NCBI RefSeq assembly: GCF_964355755.1
Contig: NC_092676.1
Location: 5,748,288 to 5,812,287 of the forward strand
Direction: 5' to 3'
Length of the DNA stretch: 64,000 nt
DNA from: Antedon mediterranea
Lineage: Eukaryota; Echinodermata; Crinoidea; Comatulida; Antedonidae
The notes beneath the pieces were generated by a model, which was not told the origin of the DNA, ran no database searches, and was given only the letters and a program-made list of their open reading frames with translations. Below, piece by piece: positions 57,803 to 64,000 of this stretch. The position numbers were made by a program, and so were the translations under genes. Position 1 is the first letter of the stretch, and the number at the start of each line of letters is the position of its first letter.

Positions 57803-57953
57803 CTGTGTCTACACTGTCCCAACTAGTTTAACAAAAAAAGTGTGATGTGCCCAAATATGGTAGTGATATGCCCGAATATCGTAGTGGACATCGTCATGTC
57901 TATATAATAATATGGGCACATCATATTTAGTTTGATAGTATAGACAGAGCTTA
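57803..57953. mobile_element. MITE, single-copy parent type of the 144-bp satellite
   Basis: Ends GTGTCTACACTGTC and, on the other strand, GCTCTGTCTATACTATC. Interior TGGTAGTGATATGCCCGAAT is shared with the satellite units at 50810-51515. Confidence 0.7.
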
Positions 57954-57964
57954 AGGATTATATT

Positions 57965-58910
57965 TAAAAAATGTTTTCTTTCATTTTGAAAAAAAGTATT
58001 TATTTGTTTATAAGCCCAATTTTCCAGTCTTAATTTTACATTTTGAAAAAAAAGTATTTTATTTGTTGATAAGCCCAATTGTGCAGTCTTATTTTACATT
58101 TTGAACAAAAGTATTTATTTGTTGATAAGCCCAATTTTGCAGTCTTATTTTACATTTTAAACGAAAGTATTTATTTGTTGATAAGCCGAATTTCCAGTTT
58201 AATAATAATGACCCCTTCCACAGTGCTTATACCATATATATTTTACATGATATTGACCGTGGGTTCTTTACGCCTCTGATGCATTTGTTTTTATTGTACC
58301 TTTTTAATAAATTATTATATGTTTAGGCCTAATCACACCCAATTTAATGAAACGGTCAGATTCCGATTTCAATTGAACAAAAGTAGTACTGTATTTATTA
58401 TTCATTGATAAGCCAAGGGTCCCATGGCGTTAGCCGATATCTTGAGCATTTGACTCATGTGTCAACCTGTAACACAAATCATTCTTCAAAATCTAAAGAA
58501 AGAACCTCACACGTCTTTTTTGTGAGTGATGGATATGCCAACGGAAATAATATGTGGACATTGCAAACAATCATAGGCCCGATCATAGGCCTACAGTAAC
58601 AAACATAACATGGCTAATAAGCATAACATTCAGACTTGTTTGTTTTCTAGTGGATTTTATTTACTTTAGCATGTAGAATAAAACTAGTAACAGTGGCTAT
58701 ATTAATAATTATACTGATTATCCTTGATGTTATCGCGTCTAATAATAAAATATTTTGTTGTTGATAAGCCCAATTTTTCAGCCTTGATTTTACATTTTGA
58801 ACGAAAGTATTTATTTGTTGATAAGCCCAATTTTGCAGTCTTAATAATGACCCTTCCACAGTGCATTTTACATGATATTGACCGAGGGTTTATACGCCTC
58901 TATAGCCACT
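57965..58910. repeat. Tandem 57-bp repeats and their larger duplication
   Basis: Four copies of a unit with AGTATTTATTTGTTGATAAG and TTTTACATTTTGAAC occupy 57965-58205. The last copies plus the following sequence (CAGTGC, then TTTTACATGATATTGACCG) recur at about 58745-58910, and stray units lie near 58385 and 59030. The intervening open frames are built of this repeat. Confidence 0.85.
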
Positions 58911-59262
58911 GATCAATACCATAATTAATGTACTTTTTTAAATGAATATTGAAATGTTTCAACATACCCAATTCAAAAAAACGGTCCGTTTTCGAGTTCA
59001 ATCTTTTAGAGAGGTTGGAGTTTCATTTTGAACGAAAGTATTTATTTGATTGTGATAAGCCAAATTTCTAGTCCTAATGATTTGAGATTCAACGGGTTTT
59101 GCTTTCAATTGTATAATAACAGCCACATGTTAAGGAATATGAATCTCTTTATGATTTTAATATGGTTCGAAATGATATTACACAACGATTAGACAGCAAC
59201 TGTGCAAGAGTCCAACTAATAAAATGAAAACGGAATGATCAATTAATTGAAAATTTACAGCA

Positions 59263-59625
59263 TAAGGCCCATACACTAGGACGATAACGATCGACGATAA
59301 GACAAATGTGCATTTTTAATACATAAACCAAAAGGAATATAAACAATTCCTTTGATGAAAATTATATTTTCACACGTCCAATCAAATGACGTCATGATTA
59401 GTAAGACCAATAATATCGTGACAATACAGCGATTTTATTGTTTTTATTTATCATGACGTCATTTGATTGGAATTTGAAAAACATTATTTTTATCAAAGGC
59501 AGCATAAATGATTATCCTATAGGTCTAGAACGAAAACCTTTCCAATTTCTTTTGGTTTATGTAAAAAAAATGCATGCTATATATTTATCGTCCGTCGTTA
59601 TCGTCATAGTGTAATTGGGCCTTTA
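59263..59625. mobile_element. MITE, AAAGGCCC-terminus family (long form)
   Basis: 363 bp with inverted ends of about 80 bp (TAAGGCCCATACACTAGGAC; on the other strand TAAAGGCCCAATTACACTAT). The interior has a second inverted pair, CCAATCAAATGACGTCATGA and its mirror, so the whole element can fold. Confidence 0.85.
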
Positions 59626-59639
59626 TACAAAAAAAAATA

Positions 59640-61430
59640 AATTGATTACGAAGTTACATGTCATTTTCACCTATCACCAAAAAACTAACCTTTTCAACAC
59701 TAATTAATTGTTACGAAGCCAATTTATATTATATATTTCATTAATGAACTTTACGGTAAATGAAGAGTAAGTATCAGTTAATATGAATAATATAACTAGT
59801 AGGTCTATGAAGTTGCGTTCAGACACAGAACTGTGACATTACTATCATAAATGTTGAAACCACTTATAAAACCTTTTTTTAAAGAAAATATAATTGTGTT
59901 AGGAGAAGGCTAATAAACAAATAGATAATGTACAAACCTTTTTCTGGATTAATTAATGGAGCAGGCGTTCCTAATAATCTGCTGCTGCTACCTAGACTGA
60001 TTGTTCACCTTCTGACGATAATTGATTGGACCCCCCACGGCATCTGATAACCAACAAAAAATGTACCAGGACTGTTTCAATGATTTAATATCTGACGGCG
60101 TATTATTATAACATTGGCCTAGATTGACAGTCAAAAGAAAGTTATTGTAAATACCTCCCTTTATGTTGACAGAGCCAAAATAAAGTTTTGACCATTATCG
60201 AATGATTATTTGACAGTGATTTATTATAATACCGGCCTGGTTGACAGCAAAAACGAAGTTATTATTTATTGAACAAGATTTTACAGATTTCCGTCTACAT
60301 CTCAATAATACTGTATTATCAGCAAAGGCTTTCATATAGACTCTCTTCTCCCAGACGTTTTTTGGGTCCAGCAGCTACCTATAAATTATAGTCGAGTTTC
60401 CAAATTCACAAAACTGTCAGCCTTAGATACTAAAGCTACCGCTATGAAACAGCTTATTAATGAATGTGTCCTCCTAGGACATAGCTGGCTAGAGCCGCGG
60501 CGCGAAAAACAGTAGGTTAGGAAAATTCCAAGATTGTTTAAAAAAAGACAACAAACAGAACAAACAAACTACTGTAATTAAAAAACACATTAACATTAGC
60601 TTATGAAAGTTATGCCTATAAAACTAACTATAGTTTCATTAAGTTATCTGGTGAACTCTCTCCATAAAAAGTCTCTACATTTTTAAACACATATTCATTG
60701 AACTTTAAATATTATTTTATTTCAAATATGTAACTCTTGTTTCATATCATAAGTTCGGTGCAGATTTGACTAACTGAGGCCCATTTTCCATACTAGCGAA
60801 TGCGATGCAAAATATGCGCTAATAATCATAACTCATGGATGTTACCTTCGCACGAGTTCCAATCGAAAACAGTCTAGGAAAGTTAATACGAACAGCAACA
60901 AACGATCGTTTTCACGACGTCAAAAAAAAGTCATTCTACATTGAGCATGTTTAGAGAATGGCTGTTAAATTCAATAGTGTTGCAGTGTGGCGCGTCATGA
61001 AGAAGCACACATTATTAAATCAAAATTAATACAGCATTATACAAAAATGTGCTGGAACTATTAATATCATGTATACAAGATTATAGTTAGTATGTAAATG
61101 ATAATAATTTATTAATATAATTTAGATTCAACCTGTTAGTGGCGGTTTCATCGCTGTTGGTTGTGAACTGAATAAAAAAAATAAATTTAAAAAAATATTT
61201 ATTCAGCAAAAGTTCGTTTCACATTTCATCTTGCCTGGAGTGAAGTAATAGGCAAGAGCCAAAACAGAAAACTGCTCTTACTTCAGCATAAACATGTTCT
61301 TGAAAGAACTCGAACCAAGGGCTCCAGTGTAATAGGTTAAAGTCTTTACCACTAGACCAAACATTTCGGTTAATGATGAGTCTATTTACTACTGTTAGTT
61401 AGTATCTAAACTGTACAATAGAAGCATGTA
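59640..61430. other. Intergenic stretch, no gene supported
   Basis: No long open frame and no recognised exon. A possible small exon near 59937-59983 was considered and rejected. A tRNA-like SINE head lies at its right end (minus strand, about 61305-61375). Confidence 0.5.
61305..61375 (-). mobile_element. tRNA-like SINE head
   Basis: On the minus strand it reads TTTGGTCTAGTGGTAAAGAC (A-box-like), then GGTTCGAGTTC (B box) about 35 nt later. No clean cloverleaf, so SINE-derived is more likely than a functional tRNA. Confidence 0.45.
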
Positions 61431-61437
61431 TACTTTG

Positions 61438-62503
61438 GTACACCTGTATGATAGAAACACCTGTATTATAGGGACACCTGTATTAAAGGGACACCTGTAT
61501 TATAGGGACACCTGTATTATAGGGACACCTGTATTATAGGAACACCTGTATTAAAGAAACACCTATATTAAGGGACACCTCTGTTTAAAGGGTCACTTCT
61601 ATTAAGGACACCTCTATAAAAGGGACACCTCTATTAAAAGGTCCCCTTTATTTAAGGGACACTTCTATTAAAGGGACACTTCTATTAAAGGGACACCTCT
61701 ATTAAAGGGACACCTCTATTAAAGGGCCACTTCTATTAAAGGGACACCTCTATTAAAGGGACACCTCTATTTAAGGGACACTTCTATTGAAGGGACACTT
61801 CTATTAAAGAGACACCTCTATTAAAGGGACACCTCTATTAAAGGGCCACTTCTATTAAAGGGCCACCTGTATTAAAAGGCCACCTCTATTTAAGGGACAC
61901 TTCTATTAAAGGGACACTTCTATTAAAGGGACACTTCTATTAAAGGGACACTTCTATTAAAGGGACACTTCTATTAAAGGGACACCTCTATTAAAGGGAC
62001 ACCTCTATTAAAGGGACACCTCTATTAAAGGGCCACTTCTATTAAAGGGCCACCTGTATTAAAAGGCCACCTCTATTTAAGGGACACTTCTATTAAAGGG
62101 ACACTTCTATTAAAGGGACACCTCTATTAAAGGAATACCTCTATTAAAGGAACACCTTTATTAAAGGGCCACTTCTATTAAAGGGACACCTCTATTTAAG
62201 GGACACTTCTATTAAAGGGACACTTCTATTAAAGGGCCACCTCTATTAAGGGACACCTCTATTAAAGGGCCACTTCTATTAAAGGGACACCTCTATTAAA
62301 TAGTCAATTTTATTAAAAGGACACCTCTATTAAAGGGACACCTCTATTAAAGGGTCACCTCTATTAAAGGGACACCTCTATTAAAGGGACACCTCTATTA
62401 AAGGGCCACCTCTATTAAGCGACACCTCTATTAAAGGGACACTTCTATTAAAGGGCCACCTCTATTAAAGGGACACCTCTATTAAAGGGATACCTCTATT
62501 AAA
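61438..62503. repeat. 17-bp minisatellite, about 63 copies
   Basis: Repeats of AAAGGGACACCTCTATT over about 1.07 kb, with variants (GGCCACTTC, ACACCTGTATTATAGGG at the left end). Blocks of variants recur in the same order, pointing to duplication of multi-unit blocks. Confidence 0.96.
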
Positions 62504-63049
62504 ATTTCATTTACATGATGTAGGCCTATTTGACAATAAACTTAAAATCTTTTTATCTACCTCAGGATATTACTCCTATCGCTATTTTAAAGAATGTAAG
62601 ACGTGTATTTTGAACAATATAAAATTGAAGCATCTTTTTTTCTGGTTTATTGTTGCTGTGATATCCTATATATATTCTTAGCAGTTATAGAGTTTTAATG
62701 ATTCGTCGCTTGTGATTGGTCAATTCACTTATGCCGTGCTTATCATTGCATTTCTAAAGTGAGAACCAAACGTTAGAGACTTCTATTGGATATTTGTTAT
62801 AGAAATGTATCCTATTCCAAAACATTAATACAGTTCTTTTAAATCATTTATTAAACCAATCTGGTTTTAGTAACATTTACATAAGAAGATCGGAAAAAGG
62901 AACAAAAATAAGATGTCATTTTGGCCAACAAATGTAATTTGTACCAAATGCTTTTACTGCTGGCCTATACTCATTACATATGAAAATACCTGAACACATT
63001 TGTTTTGATTCAACTCGCCCCACGACCTATCGATCACTATACTGGAGAT

Positions 63050-63150
63050 CATAGCTGTAGCTGATTGGTGGTTAATGTGCTTGCCTTCCAATCCCAAGGT
63101 CCAGGGTTCAATCCTGACCTGGTGCAAGGGTTATAACTCACGACTCTTTC
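63050..63150 (+). mobile_element. tRNA-like SINE head
   Basis: TTGGTGGTTAATGTGCTTGC (A-box-like) and GGTTCAATCC (B box) in tRNA spacing, followed by a non-tRNA tail. Confidence 0.45.
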
Positions 63151-63181
63151 AACTCCACTGTCTAAGCCTCAAATGAGACTA

Positions 63182-63458
63182 AAGCTTGGTTCCCACTAGA
63201 ACGTAACGCAAGGACGTAAACGCAACGCAAGTGAATTGACCAATCACAAGCGATGGCTTATTCGCTTGTGATTGCAACCGTCTATAACTTCGCTTGTCAT
63301 TGGTTAAGCTTGGTTCCCACTAGAACGTAACGCAAGGACGTAAACGCAACGCAAGCGTTTTAACCAATGACAAGCGAAGTTATAGACAGCTTGTCATTGG
63401 TTAAAACGCTTGCGTTGCGTTTACGTCCTTACGTTACGTTCTAGTGGGAACCAAGCTT
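63182..63458. mobile_element. MITE AAGCTTGGTTCCC with nested 153-bp hairpin
   Basis: Flanked by TA. Ends AAGCTTGGTTCCCACTAGAA in inverted orientation. The left end occurs again at 63306, making 63306-63458 a near-perfect palindrome with 70-bp arms (one mismatch seen). It looks like an element inserted in, or recombined with, its own kind. Confidence 0.85.
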
Positions 63459-63459
63459 T

Positions 63460-64000
63460 AGTAGTTTATAACCATGATAAATTAATAGATTGATTTGTTT
63501 TTTATACTGGGTGACCTCTTCTTCTTCAGTATAATAGTAAATAGTTTATCCATCCTGTAATTGGCGAGTTACAGTACTCGCTGTTAGATGCGTATGAAAT
63601 AATACAAAAATAATAAAATAATAATAACTGTCAGACCAGCAATTCAAAATATTTGCAAGAGTATTCAGAGTTTTTGGTATTCCAACTTCTCTCATGAAAT
63701 TTTTTTTTAGTAATACCAATGGTGTTTTTCTGTACGTTTAACCATAGAGACACAACAGAACTTAGTTATTATGTAATGTAGATACATTTATTACCATTTG
63801 AAGATAGATGTGACAGTTTTCAAAAGAAACTGTATCCATGAAATTAAAAAAACGTCCAAGAAAACCTGCAAAATCGAATGACGACATTAAAAACGTACAA
63901 AACTGCACACATTGACAACAACCAGACGTGTCAGTTTTTGTATTAGTCTAGATCTAGGCAATTACCTCACGAAGTCAATACACTTCTCGTTATATCTCAA
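63460..64000. other. Right edge, nothing recognised
   Basis: AT-rich sequence with no exon, repeat or RNA gene that I can support. Confidence 0.5.

Noticed and set aside
59937-59983. Possible minus-strand exon reading SRLLGTPAPLINPEK
   Set aside because: It has plausible splice-like flanks, but no neighbouring exon, no recognised family and a short length.
63050-63130. Functional tRNA gene (also 49748 and the minus strand at 61305)
   Set aside because: A and B boxes are present but the stems do not pair as a tRNA. SINE heads are more likely.

Overview
The window is AT-rich metazoan nuclear DNA with intron-split genes, many MITEs and satellites, and non-LTR retrotransposons. The receptor family found here resembles the GRL101-type leucine-rich-repeat (LRR) GPCRs that I recall being expanded in echinoderms and other marine invertebrates, so a marine deuterostome (perhaps an echinoderm) is my guess. 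That guess is inference, not proof.

Positions 1-43,289 hold three head-to-tail minus-strand copies of one LRR-GPCR gene. Gene C (1-3,481, 3' part outside the window) has a signal-peptide exon, an LRRNT exon and four LRR exons. Gene A (8,035-23,982) has an intact seven-transmembrane (7TM) exon and ten LRR exons, but a frameshifted first exon and no recognisable LRRNT exon. Gene B (30,507-43,289) is complete: signal peptide and Ser/Asp/Gly linker, LRRNT, fifteen LRR exons and one 7TM exon. Joined by splice phase it gives 2,433 nt, or 810 residues plus a stop.

The notable system is the LRR array. Each LRR is one 72-nt, 24-residue, phase-2/phase-2 exon in a tandem unit of about 520 bp (some about 935 bp). 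Across the 29 exons in the window nearly everything is constant: the core reads NQISTLPANVFDRLTALT, and the introns are near-identical. Four codons vary strongly. They are the solvent-exposed positions of the concave beta strand (LTxLxLxxN), the same positions that vary in lamprey variable lymphocyte receptors. The variable residues are mostly Y, S, D, N, G, H, W, R, E and K. The exon boundary falls inside the strand, so each strand is assembled from two neighbouring exons. This looks like a germline cassette array for a diversified recognition surface on a GPCR.

Positions 43,290-50,650 are non-coding and carry a conserved upstream block, MITEs and satellites. Positions 50,655-56,943 hold a complete five-exon minus-strand GOLT1B (GOT1-type vesicle transport protein), whose last intron is filled with transposons and a MITE-derived satellite. 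Positions 57,000-64,000 hold no gene I can support, only duplicated repeats, MITEs, tRNA-like SINEs and a 17-bp minisatellite of about 1.07 kb.

All exon calls rest on splice consensus, reading phase and protein motifs read by eye. Expression, somatic change and ligands cannot be seen from the sequence.
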